Shown piece by piece: positions 11,801 to 20,316 of a stretch of 64,000 nucleotides of DNA. Every line of letters begins with the position of its first letter. Positions within the stretch are counted from its first letter, which is position 1. The stretch spans positions 1,395,887 to 1,459,886 of the forward strand of contig OX442314.1 of the NCBI GenBank assembly GCA_949358305.1, read 5' to 3'. The notes beneath the pieces are model-generated. The model was not told where the DNA came from. It worked only from the letters and a program-made list of their open reading frames with translations, and searched no databases. Both the position numbers and the translations under genes were made by a program. Source of the stretch: Strigamia acuminata. Taxonomy: Eukaryota > Arthropoda > Chilopoda > Geophilomorpha > Linotaeniidae.

Positions 11801-14800
11801 TTGTTATACAAGTTAATGTTTAAATCAGGGGTCGGCAAGTAATTTTAAGTGGGATCTGGAAAAATTGAAAATTTTAATTGAGGTCCAGAAAAAGACAACA
11901 AAATAAAAGGAAAAGAACACAAAAAACACCAAAAAACACCAAAAACACCAAAAAATACCAAAAACACCAAAAAGAAACCAAAAAAAATCCAAAAACATCA
12001 AAAAAAAACCAAAAACACCAAAAAACACCAAAAACACCAAAAAGAAACCAAAAAAAACCCAAAAACACCAAAAATACCAAAATAATATATGTATAATAAA
12101 AAATATCTGGCGGTCCAAGTTTCGACCTTCCGCAGTCCGTATCCGGACCACGGTCCGCCAGTTGCCGACTGCTGGTTTAAATAATGAAAAGCCTGGTCAA
12201 GTCTCTGCGCTCTGTCATCACAGCTCTGCACACATGACATTTTAGTTCCACCGAAAATTGCACACTGGTTCTAATGCAAGCAGCACAAGCCATGTGACCA
12301 CACTTGTAAGCAATGTTGCTTCGTGTGGTACTACACAGCAAACAGGTGAGTTCATTTTGCTCCTGTTGCACGACCAAGTTTTCGCTTGCTTCTGTAAGCA
12401 ATTCCACCAATTCCGTTGCCAAGACGTGTACCTCAGCTGGTAACCGAGCTATATACTGCAGCCTTTGACGCTCACGCATGTCATCCCAGTCATCAGGTGT
12501 CACACCGTAATCCTCATCGTCGTCCAACTCCACCACAGCTTGAACGCGGGTGGCAAGCAAGGTGGCAATGTTCCTACGAGTGTGGCGTCGTTGAGGAGGG
12601 GGGAGTTGCTGATCAGCATCCGCATCTGGGGATCGGCGGTGGCGCAAACTTCGCCTGAAGGGTTGCGCTGGCTCTGTCACAGGTTCCAGCAATGGCTCGT
12701 CTGGCACAGGTTCCGGTAATGGTTCTTGTGGCAAAGGACATGTGCGCGGACGACCACGCGGCCGACGAGGCACATCCGGATCACGCACTGGTGCAGTGTG
12801 GATCATGCGGCGTCTTGCAACAGCAGGCTGGTTTCTGGACTGAGTGGCAGCTGCAATAGCATCATCCAGGTTGAAACTCGGAGGATCTACGGGAGGAGTA
12901 GGGGGCTGGTAGCGTCCTGTCGTATTAACTGTGGGAATCCGCGGGATGACCGTTGGTGCCGCCAGCAAGCCATTTGGTATAGCGACGCCATTGCAGTCCA
13001 AACTGATACCGCCGCCCATGTTGGATACGCGATACGCCACCGACTTCAAAAATTCAAACTCGTTGATGAGGTTGCTGCTGTAATTCGCCATAAAACGCCG
13101 TATGCATGAGTCATTCATCAAGCAGTGCCTGTTGGGACACTGTTGCGTATCCAGGCCGCGCATCTCTTGTGCGAAGCTAACAGTTGCCGTGTGGTCCACC
13201 TGCGACAGTGCAACAACAAAGTGGATAGGTAAAGTGTGCTTTCCAAGTGTTGCGGGCAATGAGGAGTGCCATGACTCCAAGCTGTTGTTTGTACGATGGG
13301 GCAGTTCAAATACACTCATCCTGGCCGCAGTCACCTCCATCAGCCACTGTTCGCGAAAATACCGAAAAAACTCTGCCATTAGCTCAGCTACTTGTCCCTC
13401 ACGTGATGCAGCATGCCAGTATGTTTCAACAATCTGGAATCCATCTTGCACCTTAGACGCAGGTAAATACACCAGAGCCATCACAAGGTGTATGACTGCC
13501 CATGCGTACTCATCAGAACTATAGAATGGTTGCAGTCCCAATTGCATGGCTTTACGTCGAATTGCTTCGCAGAAATGAAAACTGCAATGTACTATGTTGC
13601 ACGAAGGAAAAGCCTCTTCCAGAGATTTAAACATGGCCGTCTCATAGTCTGTCATGAAAGTCGTGCCCGTTTCGATAATGGTCAGAGTAGATGCCAAATG
13701 ACTGAATACTTTGTCATATGCAATGCGTGACTTTCTTGTCATTAGGCAGTAGCAAAAAGGTATTAGTTTGCTACCAACCATGCCCTGAACAGTTAGAAAT
13801 TGGTAAAACTGAGAGCCACCATCAGCAAACTTTGGCACAACCTTAAAAGTTGCATCGACATGGAACTCCCTGCTTTTACTTTGGAGCTCTGTGCACATTT
13901 CATGGTTGATGAAGAAAACAGAGACCGATCCATCCTCACCAATCAGGGTCGCGTCGTAAATGAATGAAAGGCGTTCGTTCTGGGCAACAGTATTTTTTTG
14001 CAATTCAAGAAAGGCATAAAAAGAGTTCAGGCTGTCCAGTTTAGGAATGTCTTTCTTGCATTGCCTGTTCAAAGTTGACTTAAAACTTATATAAGGACGT
14101 TGCAATGCCACATCCGGATACTTTATGCACAGTTTATTATATTCCGGTTTCTTGGGTGCTGATGGATTTAACTTGCGGCAATTGGCAACTAGCTCGTAAG
14201 CAAACAGCTTGCAATTGACATTAAAAGAGGTAGTTCCATGCTCATGAGGGGTGCATAGTTGAAATGCATTCGTCAACATGTTCAATTTACCACGGCATCG
14301 GCAAGTCGCCACAATGCACCGCATCCACATGGTGTCTGGATTTGCAGCGCATTGGCGATCTTCCCTGTAGATGTATTTCAGTTCATCGTACCACTGGCGT
14401 TTATCCAATTTCGAGTGACTGGGCAACTTGATCAGATTCGATTCCATTTCGATTCGGTTAGTATGAATTTTGAATTCGTTTGTTGCGAACGTGCGTGTGC
14501 AGGCGTGTTTCGTGCGTCGAACGTACGGGTGTCGGCGTCGAACGTGCGTGTGCGGGCGTCAACTTGCGTGTGCGGGTGTCGGCGTAGAACGAGCGTGTGC
14601 GGGCGGCAACTTGCGTGTGCGGGCGGCAACTTGCGTGTGCGGGCGTCAGCTTAGAACGTGCGGGCGTCGGCGTAGAACGAGCGTGTGCGGGCGGCAACTT
14701 GCGTGTGCGGGCGTCGGCTTAGAACGTGCGGGCGTCGACTTAGAATGTGCGGGCGCCGGCTTAGAACGTGCGGGCGTCGGCTTAGAACTTGCGTGTGCGG

Positions 14801-17487
14801 GCGTCGGCTTAGAACTTGCGTGTGCGGGCGTCAGCTTAGAACTTGCGAGCGTCGGCGTCGAACTTGCGTGTGCGGGCGTCGGCTTAGAACTTGCGTGTGC
14901 GGGCGTGTTTCGTGCGCAGGCGAGCGTGTGGTGCTTGTGCGTGAATTTTTTAACTTCAACTAGTTATTTTTACAAAATTGAAGAAAACAATGGTAAGGAA
15001 GGACTCTCATTGGTGAGAGATAAGCAAATTCAAAGAACTCAGAATTTGTGGGTCACAACAGGTCAGGGCCCTGCCGACCTATGACGCGAAGAGGCGGCCG
15101 CCTCTTGGTTTCATGGGTCGGCATGGTCCTGCAACAAGTGATGGCCAGATGTGACAAATTTGCGCAAATTTGGACCGGCGCAAATTTGGGTCGGCGCAAA
15201 TTTGGACCGGCGCAAATTTGGGTCGGCGCAAATCTCGGTCGGCGCAAATTTGGTCCGGTGCAAATTTGCGCCGCGCAAATTTGGTCCACTTTGCGCCAAT
15301 TCGGGTCGGCGCAAATTTGAGCCAAAATAAACACGGCGCAAATTTGGGTCGCGCAAATTTGGTGCTGGCCGCATTTTTGATAGTAAATTGTATTAAATAT
15401 TTTTGAAATACCGTATGCCGATACTGGTACCACTGATAAAAAAAACCAAAAGGATAGTGTACCGAGTCGCGATACATTTTTTCGAGTACTGGCCCAACAC
15501 TGGTTAATAATGATAATATTGGATTTATTTTATTTACTTCACCACTTATATTCATCCAGTCTGACGTAGTTATAACTTCAGTGTACTCTATTACTATGTT
15601 TACATGCACGGAATATTTTGAGTGGTGAATAATTCGTGTGTTGAAATAATCAAATTGTTGTGTTTATATGCAGACAATAATTCATGATTACTTTCCGTTT
15701 TCGACCAATGGGGAAGTGCTGGAAGCGATGCGCGCATGCACAATAAAAATAATTGGAGTTCACTCGAATTAAGCAACCTTCTGCGAGGGATTATTCACTA
15801 CTCGAATAATCCTCGAATAATCCGAATAATCCTGTTTAAACAACAGTTGTGCACACAGAATATTTCATCTCACTCGAAATATTCTGAGCACATAGTATTG
15901 GTAGACTAGACATTGGACGGGTCCCAGAAAGTTGTCCAGACCAACTGTCCCGATGACAGAGATGATTTATCATCGCCGGATATAAATCGGGACTGCCAAA
16001 CCTGTCCGGACGGCGTTATGTCGGTCTACACAGAGTACACTGTAGACCTGTAACCTGGTGCTGAGTCAATTGCATAATATATTCAATTATGATTGGAAAT
16101 AAATGATTACAAACCGACATTCGCTCCTTTCCAATCTTGCTAAACATTCTTGGTAACACTTAATCTGAGTTTCTTTGTCTGATTCACAATGAAGTTCGTT
16201 TTTTGGTAAAAAACGATACTGCAAATTTAAAAAGATAAAATAAAATGTTTTTTTTTTATAAAAAAAAATATAAATTACCTGTCGCAGAAAGAAAACAAAT
16301 GAGGCCTTATTGCCTACTGTAACCGGTAATGCATATTGAAACGGCATTATAGGGTTGTCAGGTGCCATCTAGATGAAAAGAAAAAAACGTGGGATAACCA
16401 TATTCATGAAGTCATTTAAACTGGTTTATCTTTTGTAAACAACTCTAGATGTCAAATTTTACATTTAGATTTAGATTATGAGAACCTGCATTCCATAAGT
16501 CATTTAAACTGCTTAACTGGGGATTGTCCGAATACCGAATTTAACTTAAAAAATGGCGGCTGATTTTGTTTGCTTTCAGTCGCAGTGGGCGTGCTCACAG
16601 CATTTAAACAGCAAAACATGTTGATTCTAATTTTAAATTAACTTTTCAAATGCAGTTAGTGAATTGTACATCCTGCATTGTGGTGACTACACTCTTCTGA
16701 TCATTATGCTGCCCTACCCAATCACAAGCTTTTGATTAAGAGAGCACTTCGTAGCTAAATAACAGTACTCTGAAATATTCCTCAAAGAATTTGTGCAAAA
16801 CATAGATTTAATAGGAAGTGTATGTTGTAAACTTGACCTTGGTGTGGGGAGATAATAACGGTGATTAAGATAAATATTGTAATGGATAACAATGATGAAA
16901 ATGCGTGAGACATATATTATAGAAATTGAGATGTAACCAATAGTAACCGAATAAAAGAGCCAAGTAGTTTTGGATATCAATGTGAGTGAATGTGTTTATT
17001 TATCGCTGAGGCTGCATGAAATATAAAGACTATTTGAAAATAGTACAGTGAACCCACCAGTATGCCACTTTGATCGCAGTATCCATCTGTATGTAATCCA
17101 ACATTCCATTCAGTTCCTTGGCTAAGGAAATAGGCTAAAAAAAAATACATTAATTTTGCGTGAATGTTAAAGATCGAGTGATCAGAAAACATTTCTCATT
17201 TTTCATTTGCTTCCCATTCTAATTTGGCTAAATTATTCCACTTTTCCATATTATTGTATGTATGGACATAAAATTAAAATACAAAGCAAGCAAATTACTG
17301 CAAAAGACCAAAGAGGCGGAAACTGCACACCTCATCAGTCTTTTGGTTGTCAAATATTACCTCCATCGACAACCAATGATGTTCCCATTACAGTTTTCTT
17401 TTCATAAATGTCAAACATTGATGGATTTTTTGTGACGTATGTAAGATTGCCATCATTTCCAGTCATATTAAAGATTTTGTATTTGTA
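2448..17487 (-). CDS. Gene A: two-module DEG/ENaC-family cation channel, first exon not found
   Basis: Known family role: DEG/ENaC/ASIC subunits are plasma-membrane cation channels with two helices (TM1, TM2) around a large cysteine-rich ectodomain. I assembled ten exons on the minus strand, in order: 17361-17487, 17058-17134, 16279-16368, 16115-16218, 9006-9852, 8288-8378, 8173-8228, 7729-7830, 6097-6203, 2448-2826. Phases agree at every junction and the sum is 1980 bases (659 residues plus stop). The chain holds ectodomain 1, TM2 (DFGGNLGFSLGLSLLSL), a basic linker, TM1 of module 2 (FAHLIVLVVSTVLATILAVM), ectodomain 2, and TM2 (GNGFGLMLGLSLFAI). By comparison with gene B one 5' exon of about 160 codons, with TM1 of module 1, is missing; I could not find it in 17.5-38.9 kb, so the gene may be incomplete or that exon divergent. 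Introns carry many transposons. Family assignment is firm; channel activity is inferred. Confidence 0.85.
3040..3473. mobile_element. MITE flanked by TA, CCGTATATCT termini
   Basis: Ends are inverted (CCGTATATCT at left, AGATATACAG at right) and flanked by TA on both sides, as for Tc1/mariner-type elements. The interior is GC-rich near the ends (words such as GCGGGCCTT and CGCGGACC) and has no transposase. It lies in the gene A intron between exons 10 and 11. Confidence 0.7.
3746..3930. repeat. 185-bp near-perfect palindrome
   Basis: Two 87-base arms (3746-3832 and 3844-3930) are inverted copies with only a handful of mismatches, separated by an 11-base spacer. The arms include AATCCAAAATGGCGTCAGGT. 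It lies just upstream of the start of the broken MULE transposase and would form a stable hairpin. Confidence 0.9.
3956..5691 (+). pseudogene. MULE transposase pseudogene (FLYWCH/WRKY-type finger, SWIM-like end)
   Basis: Reading across frames shows: an acidic N-terminus from the ATG at 3956; a zinc-finger segment of the FLYWCH/WRKY-GCM1 kind with C-x5-C and a downstream H-x-H (about 4174-4290); a transposase core with VADCAEAITNACLDVF and CWAHVIRN; a later segment with NNGLGSINNTVKSHY (the N..E..H region, here without the Glu); a SWIM-like CTCPVFAKTY (second half lost); and a basic tail KRKRGQPSKAKKA. A frameshift lies in a T run near 4170, the stretch that should carry the first catalytic Asp is deleted near 4700, and there are stops near 4912 and 5578. 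It cannot make an active transposase. Confidence 0.85.
5880..6096. other. Intron sequence of gene A
   Basis: Unique-looking DNA between the dead MULE and exon 10. I see no terminal repeats and no additional coding segment. Confidence 0.5.
6097..6203 (-). CDS. Gene A exon 10: cysteine-rich ectodomain segment of module 2
   Basis: 107-base exon after an ATGCAG acceptor, ending before GTATAAC. It codes for a P-C then K-Q-C-K-D-S-C pattern and ends in K-C-R, matching the DEG/ENaC segment with paired cysteines before the second ectodomain part. Gene B exons 5 and 11 are also 107 bases. Confidence 0.85.
6497..6633. mobile_element. Short hAT-type MITE
   Basis: Starts CAGGGATGGGGAA and ends with the inverted form CCACCCCATCCCTG. 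It is flanked by 8-base repeats TCCTAGAC and TCCTAAAC (7 of 8 identical), the hAT target-duplication length. There is no coding capacity. Confidence 0.65.
6640..7380. other. Intron DNA without recognised features
   Basis: Part of the intron between gene A exons 9 and 10. Only short frames are present; I see no coherent protein similarity and no clear repeat boundary. Confidence 0.5.
7381..7445. repeat. Degenerate CCTAA/TGACC-type short repeat
   Basis: Loose repetition of words such as CTGACCTAAACCAA and AACCTAATCTAACCTGA. It resembles a decayed array of the arthropod-type telomere unit (TTAGG/CCTAA), seen again in the other orientation near 47.65 kb. Confidence 0.5.
7621..7652. repeat. Perfect short hairpin
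   Basis: CGTAAGTGCGAC and its exact inverted copy GTCGCACTTACG are separated by 8 bases. It is probably a remnant terminal repeat; I see no terminator-type context. Confidence 0.6.
7729..7830 (-). CDS. Gene A exon 9: ectodomain segment of module 2
   Basis: 102 bases, phase 0 to phase 0, after a pyrimidine-rich acceptor ending TATAG. It begins L-Y-V-R-P-E-G-A-E; the homologous gene B exon 10 (also 102 bases) begins L-Y-I-R-P-E-G-A-Q. Confidence 0.8.
8173..8228 (-). CDS. Gene A exon 8: small ectodomain exon of module 2
   Basis: 56 bases after a TTATTACAG acceptor. It codes for QMKYAGTTSTFFLVIKRP. Gene B exon 9 has the same length and the shared K-Y-A-G then T-FF pattern. Confidence 0.8.
8288..8378 (-). 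CDS. Gene A exon 7: ectodomain segment of module 2
   Basis: 91 bases after a GATTGTAG acceptor, phase 0 to phase 1. It contains the word MHTGTC, which is also present in the homologous gene B exon 8. Confidence 0.78.
8541..8680. repeat. 20-bp AT-only tandem repeat
   Basis: About seven copies of ATAATTATAATTATAAATAT. It lies in the short intron upstream of exon 7 and has no coding meaning. Confidence 0.9.
9006..9852 (-). CDS. Gene A exon 6: junction exon joining module 1 TM2 to module 2 TM1
   Basis: A single 847-base exon, open throughout. After the acceptor (ATTTTAG) it reads LPYMEYNSSIPDC, the CGCLKPC cysteine motif, TM2 of module 1 (LLIDFGGNLGFSLGLSLLSL), about 46 mostly basic linker residues, then TM1 of module 2 (FAHLIVLVVSTVLATILAVM) and the post-TM1 motif Y-x-E-P-T followed by LYLPDIIAC, the counterpart of the family F-P-A-V-T-I-C. 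It ends before GTGTGT at the same position as in gene B exon 7. Unlike gene B, no intron separates the CGCLKPC part from TM2. Confidence 0.9.
9853..10095. other. Intron DNA
   Basis: Short unique stretch between exon 6 and the MITE at 10096. I see no further exon. Confidence 0.5.
10096..10856. mobile_element. MITE with long inverted ends, TA-flanked
   Basis: About 130 bases at each end are inverted copies (left CGACCCGCACCCATGTGTAT; right ends with the near-complement ending GGGTGCGGGTAG), flanked by TA. The interior is AT-rich and non-coding. It is of mariner-like type by its target duplication. Confidence 0.8.
10979..11226. repeat. Left terminal tandem-repeat array of the MULE
   Basis: Roughly 15-base units with the constant core CAAATTTGCGC and variable four-base joints (GACC, GATC, GATT). 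The arrays keep all frames open, so the frames seen here are not genes. Confidence 0.88.
11826..12174. mobile_element. hAT-type MITE at the stop codon of the MULE transposase
   Basis: Starts CAGGGGTCGGCAA and ends TTGCCGACTGCTG, flanked by exact 8-base duplications GTTTAAAT (11818-11825, 12175-12182). The middle is an A-rich run of ACCAAAAACACC type. A related copy is at 38085-38399. The right-hand duplication contains the transposase stop codon. Confidence 0.9.
12177..14447 (-). CDS. MULE-type transposase with AT-hook and C-terminal RING finger
   Basis: 756 residues, intact. Residues about 44-70 form a FLYWCH-like finger (C-x-C then H-E-H). The MULE transposase core follows: HVDATF with first Asp at 198, MTDYETAMF with second Asp at 267, then the C-S-F-H pair at 288-291, and HRTNNSLESWHSSL with Glu at 391 completing a DDE triad. 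Residues about 540-660 are Pro/Arg-rich with an AT-hook (RRPRGRPR) and an acidic patch (ELDDDEDYG). The end (about 700-745) is a C3HC4 RING: C-LLC, C-G-H, C-AAC, C-HVC. RING domains usually act as ubiquitin ligases; whether this one does is unknown. Its activity would be cut-and-paste transposition. The stop codon lies in the target duplication of the hAT MITE. All catalytic residues are present and near-symmetrical ends exist, so it may be recently active. Confidence 0.92.
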   Translation of the reverse strand: MESNLIKLPSHSKLDKRQWYDELKYIYREDRQCAANPDTMWMRCIVATCRCRGKLNMLTNAFQLCTPHEHGTTSFNVNCKLFAYELVANCRKLNPSAPKKPEYNKLCIKYPDVALQRPYISFKSTLNRQCKKDIPKLDSLNSFYAFLELQKNTVAQNERLSFIYDATLIGEDGSVSVFFINHEMCTELQSKSREFHVDATFKVVPKFADGGSQFYQFLTVQGMVGSKLIPFCYCLMTRKSRIAYDKVFSHLASTLTIIETGTTFMTDYETAMFKSLEEAFPSCNIVHCSFHFCEAIRRKAMQLGLQPFYSSDEYAWAVIHLVMALVYLPASKVQDGFQIVETYWHAASREGQVAELMAEFFRYFREQWLMEVTAARMSVFELPHRTNNSLESWHSSLPATLGKHTLPIHFVVALSQVDHTATVSFAQEMRGLDTQQCPNRHCLMNDSCIRRFMANYSSNLINEFEFLKSVAYRVSNMGGGISLDCNGVAIPNGLLAAPTVIPRIPTVNTTGRYQPPTPPVDPPSFNLDDAIAAATQSRNQPAVARRRMIHTAPVRDPDVPRRPRGRPRTCPLPQEPLPEPVPDEPLLEPVTEPAQPFRRSLRHRRSPDADADQQLPPPQRRHTRRNIATLLATRVQAVVELDDDEDYGVTPDDWDDMRERQRLQYIARLPAEVHVLATELVELLTEASENLVVQQEQNELTCLLCSTTRSNIAYKCGHMACAACIRTSVQFSVELKCHVCRAVMTERRDLTRLFII
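14470..14930. repeat. GC-rich minisatellite in the MULE 5' region
   Basis: Irregular repeats built on GCGTGTGCGGGCGTCGGCTT and AGAACTTGC, directly upstream of the transposase start. The array keeps other frames open, giving false cysteine/arginine-rich peptides. It may act as subterminal transposase binding repeats (inference). Confidence 0.85.
15153..15368. repeat. Right terminal tandem-repeat array of the MULE
   Basis: Units of GGCGCAAATTTGGACC and GGCGCAAATTTGGGTC, the inverse of the left array. Some units have degenerated (CAAAGTGG, AAATTTGAGCC). Confidence 0.88.
15381..16114. other. Intron DNA with a weak inverted repeat
   Basis: Between the MULE and exon 5. Words such as GGAATATTTTGAGTG (about 15610) and CACTCGAAATATTC (about 15872) suggest a decayed terminal-inverted-repeat element, but I cannot fix its borders. 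No gene is visible. Confidence 0.4.
16115..16218 (-). CDS. Gene A exon 5: cysteine-rich ectodomain segment of module 1
   Basis: 104 bases after an ATTTGCAG acceptor. It codes for YRFLPKNELHCESDK then IKCYQECLARLERSECR, the typical DEG/ENaC C...C...C pattern. A phase-2 end joins to LPYMEY of exon 6; the donor that fits is GTTTGT. Confidence 0.82.
16279..16368 (-). CDS. Gene A exon 4: ectodomain segment of module 1
   Basis: 90 bases after a TTTTCATCTAG acceptor, ending before GTAATT. It codes for APDNPIMPFQYALPVTVGNK then ASFVFFLRQ, equivalent to the family region preceding the YLPPP-like motif. Gene B exon 4 is also 90 bases. Confidence 0.82.
17058..17134 (-). CDS. Gene A exon 3: ectodomain segment of module 1
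   Basis: 77 bases after a run of T ending TTAG, donor GTGGGT. It codes for AYFLSQGTEWNVGLHTDGYC then DQSGIL. Gene B exon 3 has exactly the same length and phases. Confidence 0.75.
17361..17487 (-). CDS. Gene A exon 2: ectodomain segment of module 1
   Basis: 127 bases after a TATTTATAG acceptor, donor GTAATA. It codes for YKYKIFNMTGNDGNLTYV, continuing to TSLVVDG. It aligns with gene B exon 2 (121 bases, same phases, G-N-x-L and N-x-N-S-L-I-L-D). This is the most upstream gene A exon I could find. Confidence 0.72.
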
Positions 17488-18609
17488 CTATAAATACACA
17501 ACAAACCTTTTTTTTAAAAAAGATTATTACATAATGTATTATGATATGAATTGTAAATTTTATTAAACAGTAGTAGGTGCATTCAAAAACTCTAAAACGA
17601 GTTGAATGCAGCTATATTAGGATTGTTGAATTTTAATGAGTTTCTCAAGGTTTTTCTTTCCGTTTTAAGTTTCTTTGATTTTACGTATGTTAAAGTCGTC
17701 ACGCGTCTTGTTCAAGTTGAATAAATGTGCTTATTCCTGTTCCCATTGTTTAAACTCCCTAAATCATTTGTTTTGTTTGTCATCCAATAAATCTAATCCT
17801 AATTTTTTTGAATTTCCTGTTTGTTTGTTTCACATCCTGAGTTTTGACTTTGTCCTAACTTTGATTTTGTCTATCTGTCACTCCAGTCTGGTTTTGGACT
17901 TGAGTGATTGATTTTGACAATTTCGACCGGTCTATCTGATGTTTTACTCTTGTTTCCCCCTCGTTTATTTTTTACTTTCTCCAATTTAATTTACATTTGG
18001 CTTGTGATGCATTGAATGACTCAGCTCATCATTATTCACCAACATGTCTCATTGGCTACTCTAACTGTCACTGATTGGTCCTTCCATCCTGACCCAAGTT
18101 GATTGCAACCTTCTACAGGGTATATGGCACAGAATTAGTTTGCGCTTTGACTTGTTAAGGGCTCTCTTCTTGAGTAGCCAGAGTCTCACAAGCCTCTTTT
18201 CTCCCCTAGGTTTACCTCTCACATCTTTGTCGATTCCTCCCATTGTGGACTTCTAATTAGCCCTCTGAGTTTTGTTATAATCATGCGTTTAGATACACAA
18301 GTTTTATTTTTTTGCATTCCTCTTTTTATTCCCTTTTTTGTATATTTTAATCACGCCATTGAGATGTATCTGGAGCCAAATTGGATTAATTGGCCATTAG
18401 TATATTTATTTGATTGTCTCAGCACGTTTCATTGCGCTTAAGCTTGGTGTGGTCGCTCCTCCATTCTGGGGCCCAAGCCAGATTCTGCATCTTTTCTATA
18501 CCTTCGAAGCATTGGAACGACGTCACGCGTATGCCAATAGCCTGTGTTGCTGCTTTTCATTTAGCTCTTTAATGTGCCAGTATTTTGAGATTCAAGGAGA
18601 CCCGTGCTA
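17488..18609. other. Pyrimidine-rich spacer, no gene seen
   Basis: Begins with a fragment of the TAGGYGCATTC terminal-repeat family (about 17572). The rest is T-rich with scattered polyadenylation-like words. I looked here for the missing TM1 exon of gene A and did not find it. Confidence 0.5.
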
Positions 18610-18769
18610 TTAATTGTCTCATGTCGACCACTTGGAAATTGTGCCACCACCCTTTGGCATAATTTCGAAGACGGGCAGGTGCTCCGGACCAGCTCTGCGA
18701 GTTGTTGTGATCCCAAAGTGTTCACATAATTTGGGTGAAATTTCCGTATTTTTTGCCGTGCACCTGTTG

Positions 18770-20316
18770 CGCTTTTGGGCAATTGGCCCAGAAGCTGTAA
18801 CGGCTGCCCTGGCATTTTATGCCCTGGATTGGGGCGTTGCTTTGTCTATCCCGAATTTCTGCACCATTGCTAGGGCTGAAGCGTGCCTTGGCACACGCCA
18901 CGCCTGCGCACTGGCCGTTTTCCGGCCCAATTCCGAGCAATAATTTGAGTTATTGCTCACTCTTTGCATCACACTCATACCGTTCACACCGACACAGCTT
19001 TGTTCAACCCAAAAACACTGTTTTGTCAGTGATCCGTGAGGTTGCCAAGTTTCAACTTGATTTGTCTGAGCCATCGTTCAGACGAATCCGTTCCGGACGC
19101 CGAAGACGAAGCGCAACGGTCCGAACCAGCGTTGTTTCCGCCGCCGCCCGAAGACCAACGAGCGACAGCCGCCGAAGATCGATGCCAGCCAGCCGCCGAG
19201 GACAGCAGAGCTTCCGCCGCTGCTCCTCGACCTGTTGACGACGATACCGATACAGTTTGCAGTGGATCTCCAGTCAGGTTTTAACAATCGGCGGTACCCG
19301 CCGTTTGACTACTTGCCTTCGCCGGGAATCTCCCGCTGCAATCTAGGGTTTAACTCAAGATTTCCCGTTTGTTCAGGCTTAACCGCCGGACCCGTCCGTG
19401 AAGTTATTAGGCTTCACACTTCCTTTCCAACTTCGCAGAGTTTGCGCGGCATCGAGTCGCCATTTCTGCATTGTTTTTTCCCGCCCGCCGAAATCCCACG
19501 CTGTTTTGAACACGTCGCCTTCTACGTGGACGACATAGTACTGATAGAACCTATATTATTATCATTATCTTCAATTGAACCTTGTATTTCACTTAATTAA
19601 TAAACTTGAACTTCGTTTTAATTGATTATAATTAGTTTAGCCTTTATTTCGAGAATATCTCTCCAGACACGTTTAACGGCTAAAATACCCCGATAGAAGA
19701 CTTTTACGGCATTCAACTGCTTTCCGTAGATGAACGCCGGGATCTCTTGCTTAGGGGCCATCCATAAATTATGTAACGCCCGGAGGGAGGGAGGGGGTTT
19801 CAAATTTTATTACGGGTTGTTACGACGGGGGGGGGGGGAGAATTCTTAAAAATTTAACGTAACAAAAAGTAAAATTTTTACTTTTATTGTTTCAATTTAT
19901 TATTATTGTGAATTTTAAATTTTTGTAAAAAAATTTAAATTTTTCAAAATTTTTTTTACATTTTTGAATTTTTTTTTACATTTTTGAAATTTTTTTTCGA
20001 TTTTTTTCAATTTTTGAAATTTTGTTGAAATTTTTGTAAAAAATTTAAAATTTTGTTGAAATTTTTGTAAAAAATTTAAAATTTTTGTAAAATTTTGTAT
20101 TATAAGCTTGTATTAAAAGTTTTTTTTTTTTGGGGGGGGGGGGGGATGGTAAGTTTTGTTACGTAATATTCTACCTTGTTACGGGAGAGGGGGTCTAAAA
20201 ATCAAAAAATCAGCTTTACGTAATTTATGGACGGCCCCTTATAGAAAATCCCTTGTTTGACAAATATAAATTTAGTGTTGAGTAAAAATACCAATTGGAT
20301 TCGCAGGAACGCAACA
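18770..20316 (+). repeat. Dispersed LTR-like repeat, copy 1 (interrupted)
   Basis: Similar in order to 55318-56537: a GC-rich start with TGCGCACTGGCC and TTTTCCGGCC, TTACTCACTCTTTGC-type words, CACCGTTCACACCGACACA, TTTGTCAGTGATCCGTGAG, a run coding-like in several frames with CCGCCGCCC, AATAAA near 19600, GATAGAAGAC and GGCATTCAACTGCTTTCC, and a final CAGGAACGCAACA at 20316. A PIF-like MITE (19754-20238) splits it. The layout suggests an LTR or 5' leader of a retroelement; the start is uncertain and I see no stable coding frame shared by both copies. Confidence 0.5.
19754..20238. mobile_element. PIF/Harbinger-like MITE
   Basis: Inverted ends GGGGCCATCCATAAATTATG and (complement) GGGGCCGTCCATAAATTACG, flanked by TTA on both sides. 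The interior is AT-rich with two poly-G runs (about 19830 and 20131). It is inserted in LTR-like repeat copy 1. Confidence 0.8.

Larger units (their letters stand above)
10973..15371 (-). mobile_element. Complete MULE transposon with tandem-repeat termini
   Basis: A 9-base direct repeat CATTTTTGA flanks the element (10964-10972 and 15372-15380). Both ends converge on the inverted word AAATTTGCGCG about 12 bases inside. Inward of each end is an array of about 15-base units carrying CAAATTTGCGC on the left and GCGCAAATTTG on the right, so the terminal inverted repeats are themselves minisatellites. The transposase is coded on the minus strand between them. The element lies in the intron between gene A exons 5 and 6, in the same orientation as the gene, and contains a later hAT-type insertion (11826-12174). 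Confidence 0.9.

Noticed and set aside
12258-14654. Several plus-strand frames of 60-140 codons
   Set aside because: They are shadows opposite the intact MULE transposase on the minus strand.
14458-15084. Cysteine/Arg/Gly-rich frames that looked like a secreted repeat protein
   Set aside because: They lie in a GC-rich minisatellite of the MULE; every frame is open and none has a plausible start or partner.
17340-17487. TSLVVDGG resembling the C-terminal motif of short-chain dehydrogenases
   Set aside because: Splice phases, neighbouring exons and the alignable exon in gene B place it in the channel ectodomain.
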